64,000 nt of DNA, taken from NCBI RefSeq assembly GCF_012927045.1, contig NZ_JABBFW010000022.1:24336-88335 (forward strand), in the 5' to 3' direction. Positions within the stretch are counted from its first letter, which is position 1; every line of letters begins with the position of its first letter. The stretch is from Azohydromonas caseinilytica. GTDB lineage: Bacteria; Pseudomonadota; Gammaproteobacteria; Burkholderiales; Burkholderiaceae_C. Position numbers and translations under genes: made by a program. A model generated the notes under the pieces. The model saw only the letters and a list, made by a program, of their open reading frames with translations. It was not told the origin of the DNA and made no database searches. This document shows positions 34,499 to 45,048 of the stretch, one piece after another.

Positions 34499-34881
34499 TC
34501 AGGCGGGCACGGCCTCGGGCACGGTGGCTGCGGCGCGCTGTGCCGATGCCGCAGCGGCAGCCGTTGCGGCCGGCACCAGGGTGACCCGGTCCTGCGCCGG
34601 CCGGTAGGCCTGGTCGTCGGCCGCCTGCTGCAGCTTCACGCTGTCCTTGAGCAGCGGTTGCCCCTGCTGCACCAGCGTGCTGGACTCGCCCTTGAGCTGG
34701 ACTCGTTCATCTGGTGCGCGAGCTCGCTCTTGACGTGGTTGTCGTTGACCACGGTGTCCAGGTCGTCCTGGATTTTCCGGAGCTGCTGCAAACCCAGCTT
34801 GGCCCAGGCCATCGTCATGAGCACGAGCAGCCCGAAGGCAGCGCCCAGGCGCTGCCCGATCTTGAAATCAGAAAATCTCAC
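34499..34881 (-). pseudogene. Methyl-accepting chemotaxis protein remnant
   Basis: The 5' part from GTG 34881 reads VRFSDFKIGQRLGAAFGLLV and continues through MNESSS, a classic four-helix-bundle MCP N-terminus with its first membrane helix. The frame then shifts. A second frame resumes with ESSTLVQQGQPLLKDSVKLQ and runs to TGA at 34499-34501, ending VPEAVPA, which resembles the extended tail after an MCP signalling domain. The sensor, second helix, HAMP and signalling region are absent, so a large deletion with frameshift is the simplest reading. The total length of 383 bases is not a multiple of three. It cannot make a working receptor. Confidence 0.7.
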
Positions 34882-35144
34882 TGTGGTCACTGGTTGCTGG
34901 CATGGCACCGCCACGGCATTTTGGGGAAAAGGAAATCAGAAATGATTTCCAGCCGCGTGGCCGGGTATTGAATGCGTCGCCGTGGCGCCAATGTGAAACA
35001 TCGCGGGCGTGAATATATCCTGGATTTGCGACGGCAATTTTTCAACATTTTCTAGGCATATGTTGGGTTGAAAAACTGCGAGCGCCGCCAGGCGGCAGCA
35101 AGGATTCGCCGCCGGCCGGGCACGGCCGGCGGGCCTCACGCTTT

Positions 35145-36050
35145 TCAGTACACCTCGGGCACGATCATTTCGGGCGGCACGGGGACGCGGAAATAATCCT
35201 CGTGCCGTTCACGCGCGGGCAGCTCGATGGGCTCGCGTGGCACTTCCTGGTAGGGCACGAGACTGAGCAGGTGGTGGATGCAGTTCAGCCGCGCGCGCTT
35301 CTTGTCCACGGCCTGCACCACCCACCACGGCGCCTCGGCGATGTGGGTGCGCTCGAACATCTCTTCCTTGGCCTTGGTGTAGTCCTCCCAGCGCCGGCGC
35401 GACTCCAGGTCCATGGGCGAGAGCTTCCACTGCTTGAGCGGGTCGTGGATGCGCGCCAGGAAGCGCCGGTGCTGCTCCTCGTCACTGATGGAGAACCAGT
35501 ACTTCACGACCTGGATGCCCGAGCGCACCAGCATGCGCTCGAACTCCGGCACGGTGCGGAAGAACTCCTCGACCTCGTCCTCGGTGCAGAAGCCCATGAC
35601 CCGCTCGACGCCGGCGCGGTTGTACCAGCTGCGGTCGAACAGCACGATCTCGCCGCAGGCCGGCAGGTGCGTGACGTAGCGCTGGAAGTACCACTGGGTG
35701 CTCTCGCGGTCGTTGGGCGCGGGCAGGGCCACGGTGCGCACCACGCGCGGATTCAGGCGCTGGGTGATGCGCTTGATCACGCCGCCCTTGCCCGCAGCAT
35801 CGCGGCCCTCGAAGAGGATGACCATCTTGTGGCGGTGGGCGACGACCCAGTCCTGCAGCTTGACCAGCTCGCGCTGCAGCCGGAACAGCTCCGTGAAGTA
35901 GCGCTTGCGCGGCAGCTGGCCGGGCGTGCGCTCCGCGGCGGGCAGGCCGCGTTCGTCCTCCCACTCCAGTTCGAGCTCTTCGTCGTAGTCGTCGATCAGG
36001 TCCTGCGACAGCTTCTGCCAGAGGGATTCATCGGAAGGCAATGCGCTCAT
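35145..36050 (-). CDS. ppk2: Polyphosphate kinase 2
   Basis: This 301-aa enzyme is of the single-domain PPK2 type. It has Walker A GRDAAGKGG at 82-90, Walker B and lid FDRSWYNRAGVERVMGFC at 138-155, and the downstream KYWFSISDEEQHRRF and WKLSPMDLESRRRWEDYTKA blocks. It transfers phosphate between polyphosphate and nucleoside diphosphates, usually favouring GDP or ADP phosphorylation. ATG 36050 is chosen because the preceding 48 codons of open frame are poor in family similarity and basic. It is monocistronic with long flanks. Together with phoX and the nucleotidase it points to active phosphate storage. Confidence 0.9.
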   Translation of the reverse strand: MSALPSDESLWQKLSQDLIDDYDEELELEWEDERGLPAAERTPGQLPRKRYFTELFRLQRELVKLQDWVVAHRHKMVILFEGRDAAGKGGVIKRITQRLNPRVVRTVALPAPNDRESTQWYFQRYVTHLPACGEIVLFDRSWYNRAGVERVMGFCTEDEVEEFFRTVPEFERMLVRSGIQVVKYWFSISDEEQHRRFLARIHDPLKQWKLSPMDLESRRRWEDYTKAKEEMFERTHIAEAPWWVVQAVDKKRARLNCIHHLLSLVPYQEVPREPIELPARERHEDYFRVPVPPEMIVPEVY

Positions 36051-36700
36051 GGTGCGGGTGCGGCGTTGAGAAGACGGGAAACCCAAGGTCCGGCGCGGGG
36101 CCGGTGGCCTTGCGCAAAACGGGGCACGGACCATGCCGGGAGCAAAGCCGCGCGGCGGCGCGTGCGTGATGACGCTGTTGCAGGCCGCATGCATGAACAG
36201 CGTGTGTCACGCGCCACGGGTGCACCGGCCGGCTTCCAAAATGCCGGACCTCGATTCCAATTCGCTTTTCTTGCTGAAATAAGCTCGTCACACCCGCAAA
36301 GCCTGCCCTTGCGCAGCCGGGTGGCGGGTGTCCATGAATTCCGAGCGGCACCCGGTTGGCGTGAATGCTCGCCCGTGCCTGCGCGGGGGATGGCTCTGCG
36401 CGGGCATGACGGGGAAATGTTGCTGCGTCGATCAAGAAGCCGAATGAGACGACGAATAGGCCGGGCAGCTGAATGCATCGACGAAAGCCTAGATTAGGAA
36501 TCGCGGCAGGATCGCCACGCCTTCAGGCAGGAATTCGGCATGGCCGCAGACTGCCTGTCCAGCCAAAGTCGGCTGAACGAGGAACGGTACGCAGCCTGGA
36601 CCGCAGGAATTGGCCCGTTCTTGTGCTGTTCCATTTCCCGGCCGGGAAAAGAAAAGCGCCGGCTGGCCGGCGCTCTTGGTTTGCCTGAACTCGCTTCAGA
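36051..36700. other. Intergenic region, no gene seen
   Basis: In these 650 bases I find no supported gene. The first part is the ppk2 leader, and the last 60 bases hold the terminator of the HAF-repeat gene (36645-36674). Short frames lack ribosome sites. Confidence 0.45.
36645..36674 (-). terminator. Rho-independent terminator of the HAF-repeat gene
   Basis: AGCGCCGG (36655-36662) pairs with CCGGCGCT (36667-36674) around CTGG. On the - strand the hairpin is followed by TTTTCTTTTCC, a proper U-rich tail. It lies 26 bases beyond the stop at 36701. Confidence 0.85.
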
Positions 36701-37774
36701 TTACTTCTTGGGCACCAGCATGTAGGCACGCACGTTGCGCTGGTCCGTCTGCCCCACCCCGACGATGACGCCACGGTCGTTGATGGAGGTGGCCTCCCCC
36801 AGCGCGTACCAGCCCGAGGCCAAGGCCTCCGGCAGGGCGTCGAGCGCCACCGGCTGGCCGTCCGCCGTCCACAAGCGTGCGCGCTGGCGCGGGTCGGCGT
36901 TGCCGTCGAACTTCTGGCCCACGCTCTGGCGCGCGTTGTTGATGGCGTTGGCGGACGAGGGGAAGCCGGTGCAGCAGCGGTCGGTGGACAGCCGCTCGAA
37001 GTCGCCGCCGATGAGCGTGAAGGCCTGGGTTTCGAAGGCCAGCCCGCCGGCCTTGTGCAGGTAGCCGGCCACGTCGCCCTTTTCATTGATGGACAGCGGC
37101 ACCAGCGCATCGAAGCCCTTGGGCGGACGCAGCAGCACCGGCTTCCGGCCGCGCACCATGCGCACGCCCTGCCGGACCGTCGCGCCGTTCACCACCACCT
37201 CGCGGAAGCCAACGATGTCGCCGTTCTCGTTGATGGCGGTGGCCTGGGCGTTCACGCCACCCCAGCGCCCCAGGTCGTGGACCTTGCCGTTGTAGAAGTA
37301 GGCGGCGTGGACCACGCCCGGCGCGGCCTCGGACCAGCCGACGATCTCGGAACGGTTGTTGATGGCCGCCGCGTGGCTGCTGCCACCGCCCAGGCCCGGC
37401 AGCGTCGTCAGGCTCTGGTTCTTCCAGCGGAAGGCCTGCGTCGATCCGCCCTGCTGGTACCAGCCGACCACCTCCCCGCCGGCATTCACGCCGGTGGCCT
37501 TGCCGGGGCCGTCGGTATAAATGGGCGTAGGCAGGCGGCCCAATTCGAACAGCGCCGGCCTGAAACTGCCGTCTATATTGAAGGTGACATATCCGGCCGC
37601 CTTGCCGTTGCTGCTGACGCTGCGCGCGTCACTCAAGCCTCCCTCCACGGAACCGAGCTCGTGCACCGTATAAGCCCGCTGGGCTTTTGCGCGCTCCGCC
37701 TCGTCGGGCGCCGCCCATGCGGTTTGAAGAATGGCCAAGCTGGCCAGGGAAATCGCCGCGCCTTTCAGGTTCAT
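36701..37774 (-). CDS. Secreted HAF-repeat protein
   Basis: This 357-aa product has a signal peptide (LASLAILQTAWA, cleavage near residue 21). It then carries about six repeats of the extracellular HAF type, each with an A-x-x-I/V-N-(x)2-G-(D/E)-(I/V)-(V/A)-G pattern. Examples are ATGVNAGGEVVGWY, AAAINNRSEIVGWS, ATAINENGDIVGFR, PLSINEKGDVAGYL and ATSINDRGVIVGVG. These repeats form propeller-like secreted proteins whose function is unknown. One Cys pair (RCCTGF) occurs. It is monocistronic with its own terminator and a long, relatively AT-rich upstream region. Confidence 0.8.
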   Translation of the reverse strand: MNLKGAAISLASLAILQTAWAAPDEAERAKAQRAYTVHELGSVEGGLSDARSVSSNGKAAGYVTFNIDGSFRPALFELGRLPTPIYTDGPGKATGVNAGGEVVGWYQQGGSTQAFRWKNQSLTTLPGLGGGSSHAAAINNRSEIVGWSEAAPGVVHAAYFYNGKVHDLGRWGGVNAQATAINENGDIVGFREVVVNGATVRQGVRMVRGRKPVLLRPPKGFDALVPLSINEKGDVAGYLHKAGGLAFETQAFTLIGGDFERLSTDRCCTGFPSSANAINNARQSVGQKFDGNADPRQRARLWTADGQPVALDALPEALASGWYALGEATSINDRGVIVGVGQTDQRNVRAYMLVPKK

Positions 37775-38666
37775 GCTGCCTCCTCATGCATGTCCTTGGT
37801 TCGTGAGTTCAGCGTAACGGTGCGTGAAAAAATGTCCAGTACGGGACTGAATTTCGGGTTGTTACTTTCATGAGGGGTTTTTTGAGGTATTTGGACGCGG
37901 CAATCGCTGAATAATCCCAGATAACGGCGTCAAGTTTGGTGGGAAAACAACAATTCTCGGGATTTTCCCTGCTTCCCATTGGGCGCTTGTTTTTGATCAA
38001 CGCTCCTGGGTATTTTCAGAGGCGGTCATGCCAGGGTTTGACCCAGTGGCGTGCAAGCATCAGCGCAGGGCTCGCCCCGCATCCGGGGTGTCAGTGGCGT
38101 CGGCTGTGCCGGCAGCGCGTTGGGCCGGGCGCATGGCGTTGCCATTGAACTCGCCGGCCAAGGCCGTGCCGGGCTCGCGAGCGATGTTTTGCACGACCGT
38201 GGCTGCGGTGATTACTGATCTGGTCGCCGCCACGGGGCGTGGCTTGATATCGAAATTCATTCTGTTTCAAGGACATTCTGAATTTCGTGATGGATTGCAC
38301 GAGCCCCGCTGTTACGCAGGTATCAAGAAATTCTTGTATCCGCCGAGGTCAGAACTGGGCAAAAGCGTCTTTGGAAAATCCATCGTGATGCGCCGATATG
38401 CCGCCCTGAGACCGGCGCCATGGAAATCAACAGCAGTGATGAATGGCGCATCAAGTTACCTGAGAAACATCCATTAACATCGCGTCGCCTTATCTCACCA
38501 CGCACGTCGCCGAAACAGCAGGCATGCCGCTTGAAAACTCGCTGATTCCAGCGTGAAGCCAAGCGGGAATCCAATTCACCAATATCGGCTTCGAGATCCT
38601 GACCGGGGTGCAAATCACTCCGGCTTGATGGAGGCCGCCCTGCGAAAACATTTTGTCCTTTCGGCC
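37775..38666. other. Long AT-richer intergenic region
   Basis: These 892 bases separate two divergent genes for exported proteins and are visibly less GC-rich than their surroundings, especially 37830-38010 and 38240-38600. Open frames here (for example 38028-38477 on +) have no ribosome site and give unlikely proteins. Promoters for both neighbours must lie here; I could not place them. Confidence 0.5.
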
Positions 38667-40007
38667 ATGAACATCCTGAAGTTTTCCCTGCCCACCCGTT
38701 TCGCGCTGGCCGGCTCGTTGTTCTCAATGGCGGTGATGCTGTCCGCCTGCGGCGGCGGCGCGGATGACGACACCGGCGCGGCCGCCGAGGCCTCCCTGGC
38801 CGTCACGGAAACGGCGCAGGCCGTGGCGCCGGCCACGGGCGGCGACGCGGCGGCCGAGAGCCTGATGGCCGGCCGGGCCGCCGTGGACGCCTGGGAAACG
38901 GAGTACGACGCCGCCACGGCGCAGGCCTTCCTGGCCAGCCAGCAGCCCCAGGCCACCACGGAAAGCGCGATGGCGGTGCGCGAACTCGCCACCGACGCCC
39001 GCGTGAAGTGGAACCCCGGCCACTACATCGCCTCCGGCAAGCGCGACCCGCAGACCCTTGCCAAGATCCTGGCGGAGATCAAGCCCTTCCCGCAGGTCAA
39101 GGGCCTGCTGCTGCGCTATGACTGGGCGCAGCTCGAAACCGACAAGGGCGTCTACGACTTCACCAAGATCGACCGTGACCTGGGCCTGGTGGCCGCGCAG
39201 GGCAAGCGCCTGTTCGTGATGGTCGGCACCAAGGCGTTCAACGCGGGCGGGCGCGCCGTGCCGGCCTACATGTACACGCCGGAATATCAAGGCGGCGCCT
39301 ACAAGATCCTGATCGCCGCCCGTACCGCCCTGGGGGCCAACGCGCGCTACGGCGAGAACGCCGCGCTGCACAACGCCAAGGTGCGCGACCGCCTCATCGC
39401 CCTGACCGCCGCGCTGGGCGCGCGCTACAACAAGCACAACGCCTTCGAGGGCATCACCTTCAACGAGACGGCGATGGGCCAGATGGCGGTGCCGCTGACC
39501 AGCGAGCAGCGCAGCACCTTCTTCAGCAACCTGGCGCAGGTGGACGCCGCCACGAAGCAGGCCTTCCCCAACACGGTGGTGATGCAGTTCATCAACTTCC
39601 CGGTCACCTACATGCCCGGGCTGATCACCAGCATGGTGAACAACAAGGTGGCGCTGGGCGGGCCGGACATCCTGCTGGAGGACCGGGACCTCAACAACAA
39701 CGTCTTCCCGCTGTACGACCTGGCCAAGGGCAAGGTGCCGGTGGGCCCGTCGGTGCAGCCCGAGAACTACCTGACCACCACGCAGAACGGCGTGCACAAC
39801 CCGCCCGCGATCAGCGCGCTCTACAACTTCGGCCGCACCCGCCTGAACGCCAACTACCTGTTCTGGACCCGCTCCCTGACCGGTACGCCCACGCCCTGGC
39901 CGCGCGTGCAGGAGTTCTTCAAGTCCACGGGCTTCCCCAAGGACGCCACCGGCGGGCTGGTCTCCACCTGCCCCACGACCTACACCTCCTGCGTGTCCAA
40001 GCTCTGA
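38667..40007 (+). CDS. Lipoprotein resembling a TIM-barrel glycoside hydrolase (paralogue of the one at 24742)
   Basis: This 446-aa product has a lipobox MLSAC (lipid Cys28), an acidic Ala-rich linker to about 110, and a globular domain starting VKWNPGHYIASG. VKGLLLRYDWAQLETDKGVY, GITFNETAMGQM (Asn266-Glu267), NTVVMQFINFPVTYMPGL, GPSVQPENYL and LNANYLFWTRSL match the 24742-26073 product almost block by block. The Asn-Glu pair is the candidate acid/base site. Substrate is unknown; a surface or periplasmic polysaccharide is likely. ATG 38667 gives the clean lipoprotein signal, while an upstream in-frame ATG at 38628 would spoil it. A strong terminator follows. Unlike its paralogue it has no synthase gene beside it. 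Confidence 0.68.
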   Translation: MNILKFSLPTRFALAGSLFSMAVMLSACGGGADDDTGAAAEASLAVTETAQAVAPATGGDAAAESLMAGRAAVDAWETEYDAATAQAFLASQQPQATTESAMAVRELATDARVKWNPGHYIASGKRDPQTLAKILAEIKPFPQVKGLLLRYDWAQLETDKGVYDFTKIDRDLGLVAAQGKRLFVMVGTKAFNAGGRAVPAYMYTPEYQGGAYKILIAARTALGANARYGENAALHNAKVRDRLIALTAALGARYNKHNAFEGITFNETAMGQMAVPLTSEQRSTFFSNLAQVDAATKQAFPNTVVMQFINFPVTYMPGLITSMVNNKVALGGPDILLEDRDLNNNVFPLYDLAKGKVPVGPSVQPENYLTTTQNGVHNPPAISALYNFGRTRLNANYLFWTRSLTGTPTPWPRVQEFFKSTGFPKDATGGLVSTCPTTYTSCVSKL

Positions 40008-40040
40008 GCGCGCCGCAGCGGGCTCGGAAGCTTCTCCTTG

Positions 40041-40065
40041 GCGGGCCTTCGGGCCCGCTTTTTTT
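40041..40065 (+). terminator. Rho-independent terminator
   Basis: GCGGGCC (40041-40047), loop TTCG, GGCCCGC (40052-40058), then seven T residues. It follows the glycosidase-like lipoprotein stop by 33 bases. Confidence 0.93.
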
Positions 40066-40089
40066 CGTTGGCGGCCGGCCAGGCTGGCC

Positions 40090-41817
40090 TCAAGGCCGCA
40101 CCTCCACGGCCAGGAAACCCATGCGCTCGATGCGCAGCTCGCCGGCGCGGGCACTGGCCGCGATGTCGATGCCGTGCAGCCCGGGCTGTGCCGGCCGCCA
40201 GCGCACGCTGCGCTGCGCGCCGTCGCCGGGCATGTCCAGCGTCTCGGTGCTGCCGTCGGGGCGGTGCACGACGGCGCGCATCGCCACCCCTTCGGGCACG
40301 CGCTGCGGATGTTCCAGCGTGGCCGATAGCGTCACCGCCTGCCCGCGCGTGGGCGTGAGCGGGCTGGCGCCGGCGCGCAGCACCGCGCCGCCGGTCACGC
40401 GCGCCGAGAGTGCGTACTCGGTGGCCTCGCGCGGGGCGTGCAGCGTCACGCGCCAGGGGCCGGGGCGCGGGCGCTGGAAGCCGTAGCCCAGCGTCAGCAG
40501 CGAGGACGGGTCGTCCACGCGCATCAGGCCATGCTCCTGCGCGGTCAGCGCAATGACGCGCCCGCTGGCGCCGCGCACCGTCACGCGCAGCGAGCGGCTC
40601 GGGTCGAACAGCGCGAAGCCGGCCACGGCCACCGCGTCGAGCTGCACCTCGATCTCGACGCTGCCGCCCGCGCTCACCCGCCCGGTCGCCACCGGCGTGA
40701 ACTGAGCCGCGGGCTCGGCGGCGTCCGCGGCCGGCGGCGTGTCGTCCTCCGGCGCGGCCGCCTCGCCGGGGCCCTGGCGCAGCAGCGGCAGCACGAAGCG
40801 GGTGAACAGCTCCGGCGAGGCGGTCATCTCGGTGTGCAGCACCGGCAGGCGCTGTACCCGGCCCGGTATGGCGGAGGCGCTTTCCACGCTGACCACGCTG
40901 TCGCTGGGCACGCCGCTGCAGGGGGCGCGGTAGCCCTCGGCGATGGGGTCGCCGGCCAGCATGTAAAAGGGCACGCCGTGGCGGCGCGTCACGCCGCGGT
41001 TGAAGATCTGGCGCAGGAAGGCCGGCCGCAGCTCCAGCGCCGCGGGCTGCAGCACGCCCAGGGCGGAGGCCAGCTCCGAGCATTCCGAGCCGCCATGGGG
41101 CGAGCCCAACATGAGCAGCTGCGCCACGTCGCGCCCCTGCATCAACCGCGCCACGTAGTAGCGCGACACCAGTCCGCCCATGCTGTGCGCCAGCAGGTCC
41201 ACCATCTCCGCGCCGGTGCGACGCTTCACGCCGGCGATGTAGCGCTGCAGCGCCGCGGCGTTTTCGGGCAGCGTCCGGGTCGGGCTGCGCAGCCGGGCCA
41301 GGGCGCCGGTGTCCATCGCGCCCTCGGCGCGGCCGTCGCCCACGGCGAAACCCGACAGCCCCTGCCGCGCCAGGAAGCCGTCGGCTGCGGTGTAGGCCTC
41401 CCAGGTCTGGTGGTCGGACATGAAGCCATGCACCAGCACCACGGGCCGCGGCGCCACCGGTACCGGCAGCTCGGCACGCTCGCCGCCGGCCGACTCAGCC
41501 TGGAGCACGCGGCGCGGCCGCGGCTGCTCGCCCGACCAATGCCAGCCCAGCGTGCTCACGCCGGCGCTGGTGCAGCTGCGCGCGGCGCGCAGCACGGTGC
41601 AGGCCGCCACGGATTGTTCGCCATCGAGCCGGAACGCCACGGCCGTGGCGCGCCGGGCCGGCTGCTCCAGCACCGCGCGCAGCCGCACGGTGTTGCCGTC
41701 CACCACTGCGGCCAGCGGTGCACCGGCGGCGTCCAGCAGCTCGATGCGGCGCAAGCCGGCGCCCTGGGCCGACCCGGCCAGCCACGTCCCCAGAAGCAGC
41801 CATGGAAACCAGCGCAT
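40090..41817 (-). CDS. Secreted lipase-like alpha/beta hydrolase with C-terminal beta domain
   Basis: This 575-aa product has a signal peptide (MRWFPWLLLGTWLAGSAQGA) and a short N-terminal beta region to about 120. The alpha/beta hydrolase domain has VVLVHGFMSD for the oxyanion hole (127-134), the nucleophile elbow LLAHSMGGLVSRYY (Ser212) and LMLGSPHGGSE. The arrangement resembles triacylglycerol lipases and PGAP1-like esterases. The 200 C-terminal residues (VEIEVQLDAVAVAGFALFD onward) resemble Ig-like or bacterial surface domains. The acid and final His of the triad are not certain. It acts outside the cytoplasm; the substrate is unknown. Confidence 0.8.
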   Translation of the reverse strand: MRWFPWLLLGTWLAGSAQGAGLRRIELLDAAGAPLAAVVDGNTVRLRAVLEQPARRATAVAFRLDGEQSVAACTVLRAARSCTSAGVSTLGWHWSGEQPRPRRVLQAESAGGERAELPVPVAPRPVVLVHGFMSDHQTWEAYTAADGFLARQGLSGFAVGDGRAEGAMDTGALARLRSPTRTLPENAAALQRYIAGVKRRTGAEMVDLLAHSMGGLVSRYYVARLMQGRDVAQLLMLGSPHGGSECSELASALGVLQPAALELRPAFLRQIFNRGVTRRHGVPFYMLAGDPIAEGYRAPCSGVPSDSVVSVESASAIPGRVQRLPVLHTEMTASPELFTRFVLPLLRQGPGEAAAPEDDTPPAADAAEPAAQFTPVATGRVSAGGSVEIEVQLDAVAVAGFALFDPSRSLRVTVRGASGRVIALTAQEHGLMRVDDPSSLLTLGYGFQRPRPGPWRVTLHAPREATEYALSARVTGGAVLRAGASPLTPTRGQAVTLSATLEHPQRVPEGVAMRAVVHRPDGSTETLDMPGDGAQRSVRWRPAQPGLHGIDIAASARAGELRIERMGFLAVEVRP

Positions 41818-41970
41818 GGCTGCATGGTGCCGCCGATGGGGGCCGCCGCGCCTTTGTCCCGGCCGCGGTGCGGGCGTACCGGCCCTGGGCGGCGCGCCGC
41901 GGCCGTGCCAGTGAACCGCGCCGCGCGCCGGTGCAACTCAGGACCCGTACACGCCTGAAGGAGCGTCCCG

Positions 41971-42831
41971 ATGTCCCGCACCGCTTCGTCCTCCGCCACC
42001 GTCGATGCCCGGACGACGGTCCTCGCCCTGCACAGCAGCGCCAGCGGCGCACGCCAGTGGGACGCCTGGCGTGAGCAGCTGCCGCCTTCGGTCGAGCTGG
42101 TGGCGCCCGGGCTGATCGGCTATGGCGCCAACGGAGAAAGCGGCGGCTGGCGCTCGGCGCAGCCGGTGAGTCTGGGCGACGAGGCGCGGCGCCTGGCCGG
42201 GCTGCTGGAGCGGCCCGGCGGCGTGCACCTGCTGGGCCATTCCTATGGCGGCGCCGTGGCGCTGGAGCTGGCGCTGATGAAACCGGGCTGCGTGCGCAGC
42301 CTGACCCTCTATGAGCCGGTGCGTTTCGGCGTGCTGCGCACGCCCGGGACGGAACGCCTGTGGACCTCGGTGCTGGCTTTCGGCTACGGCGTGGGTGCGC
42401 TGGTGCGCGCGCAGCGCGTGGACGAGGCCGCGGCGCTGTTCGTGGACTACTGGGGCGGTGCCGGCGCCTGGGCCGCCTGCAGCGAGCGCCGGCGCGCGGC
42501 CATCGCGGCGTACATACCCAAGGTGGACGCCGAGTTCGGCGCGCTGTTCACGGACGAGGTGCCGCTGCGGGCGTGGCGGCGTCTGGAAATGCCGGTGCGG
42601 CTGCTGGTGGGCACCCGTTCGCCCGAGCCGGCCTTGCGCATTGCCGAGCGGCTGGCGGAGCTGTGCCCGCGGGGCAGCCTGGAGCGGCTGCAGGGACTGG
42701 GCCACATGGGGCCCGTGGAAGCGCCGGCGCGCGTGGCGGCGGCGGTGTCGTTCAGTGAAGCGCCTGTCCTGGCGGACCGGGCGGCGTCGGGCGCGTGGCG
42801 GGCGCCCGAGAGCCTTCAGGCCTGCCGCTGA
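41971..42831 (+). CDS. Alpha/beta hydrolase
   Basis: This 286-aa cytoplasmic protein has the fold's landmarks in order: VLALHSSASGARQWDAW for the oxyanion loop, LLGHSYGGAVALELAL with nucleophile Ser91, LLVGTRSPEPA near the acid strand, and GLGHMGPVEAP with the probable catalytic His. It belongs to the broad group of small ester or haloalkane-type hydrolases; no substrate can be named. ATG 41971 has GGAG at 41961-41964. It diverges from the secreted lipase-like gene and converges with the sugar dehydrogenase gene. Confidence 0.85.
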   Translation: MSRTASSSATVDARTTVLALHSSASGARQWDAWREQLPPSVELVAPGLIGYGANGESGGWRSAQPVSLGDEARRLAGLLERPGGVHLLGHSYGGAVALELALMKPGCVRSLTLYEPVRFGVLRTPGTERLWTSVLAFGYGVGALVRAQRVDEAAALFVDYWGGAGAWAACSERRRAAIAAYIPKVDAEFGALFTDEVPLRAWRRLEMPVRLLVGTRSPEPALRIAERLAELCPRGSLERLQGLGHMGPVEAPARVAAAVSFSEAPVLADRAASGAWRAPESLQACR

Positions 42832-42895
42832 GCCGCGGCGTCGGCCTTGAAGGGCACGGGCAACGCGGTACGGGCGTCGCCCCTGCCCGCAAGGC

Positions 42896-44176
<1,281 letters not shown>

Positions 44177-45048
44177 GATTCCCTCCTTGCGTGGCTCCAG
44201 CCCAATAGCCGAGAAAAACGCCGTCGTGCGTGCGACGCCGTCGGTTGACAACTCGTGCGGACAGGAAGGGATGGAGGACCCGGCGGGCCAAGATGCCGGC
44301 GGTCGCTGCTGGTCGTGATGCAGCGGCCTGGAGCGGACCGGCCTGGGCGGCCTGCCGTTCCGACGCCTGAAATGCCTTCTCCCCGCCCGTGCGTCACCAG
44401 AGGCAAGAGTGCCGGCGCGTTGCGGTCAAAGCCACACCGCAGTTCCGGGCCGTGCGGCAACCCCAAATAGAGGGAAATGCGGGGCATTCCCCCTGAAGCG
44501 GAGGGCCGTGTGTGCTAGGGCCGGCGGCAACGGATACCGCACGGGGCATGAAGAGACGCCGTCCGCACAAGTGAAGCGGTCCGCCGGTCTTTGCCAAGTG
44601 GCCTGAGTATTCCGGGCGCATTCGCCTTCGGCCACTGAGCATTCCGCGATCGGCGCGCCAGTCGTACGCAGGAGGGCAGGCTGGCAACCACAGCAACAAC
44701 ATACACGCATATTGAACCCCATACAGCTCGTTCACCGCGGGACGTTCCCAGCCTGACTACGGCCTTCCCTTCTCTGTTTTGCCCTTATTTTTCCTTGTAT
44801 GGGTGGGCCCGCGTTTCACGGAGTCTGTGCCTTTGATGGTGTTGCAGAAGAGACGTGTATGTTGTTTTCATGTTGAATACCGGCACACCGGACTGTAGGA
44901 AGTCGTTTGAACCGGCCCGCCCCGCGCGCGACGCCTCCCGTCATGGGCCTGCTGCGCAAACCGACGAAGCTCATTCGTCTTGCTTCGTTCCGTGCACGCA
45001 AGGCGATTCCTAGACTGCGGCGCATCCAAGCAGTTGTTGATGCACCTC
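44177..45048. other. Long intergenic region, no gene seen
   Basis: These 872 bases lie between divergent starts of the sugar dehydrogenase and dioxygenase genes. Base composition drops in GC after about 44690. I see no tRNA, no repeat found elsewhere in the window, and no frame with a convincing ribosome site. Promoters for both neighbours are expected here. Confidence 0.45.

Noticed and set aside
38028..38477. Possible 149-aa gene in the long intergenic region
   Set aside because: No ribosome site, mixed composition, no domain and no partner gene; the region looks non-coding.
44177..45048. Possible tRNA or small gene in the long gap
   Set aside because: No cloverleaf, no CCA end and no credible start with a ribosome site was found.
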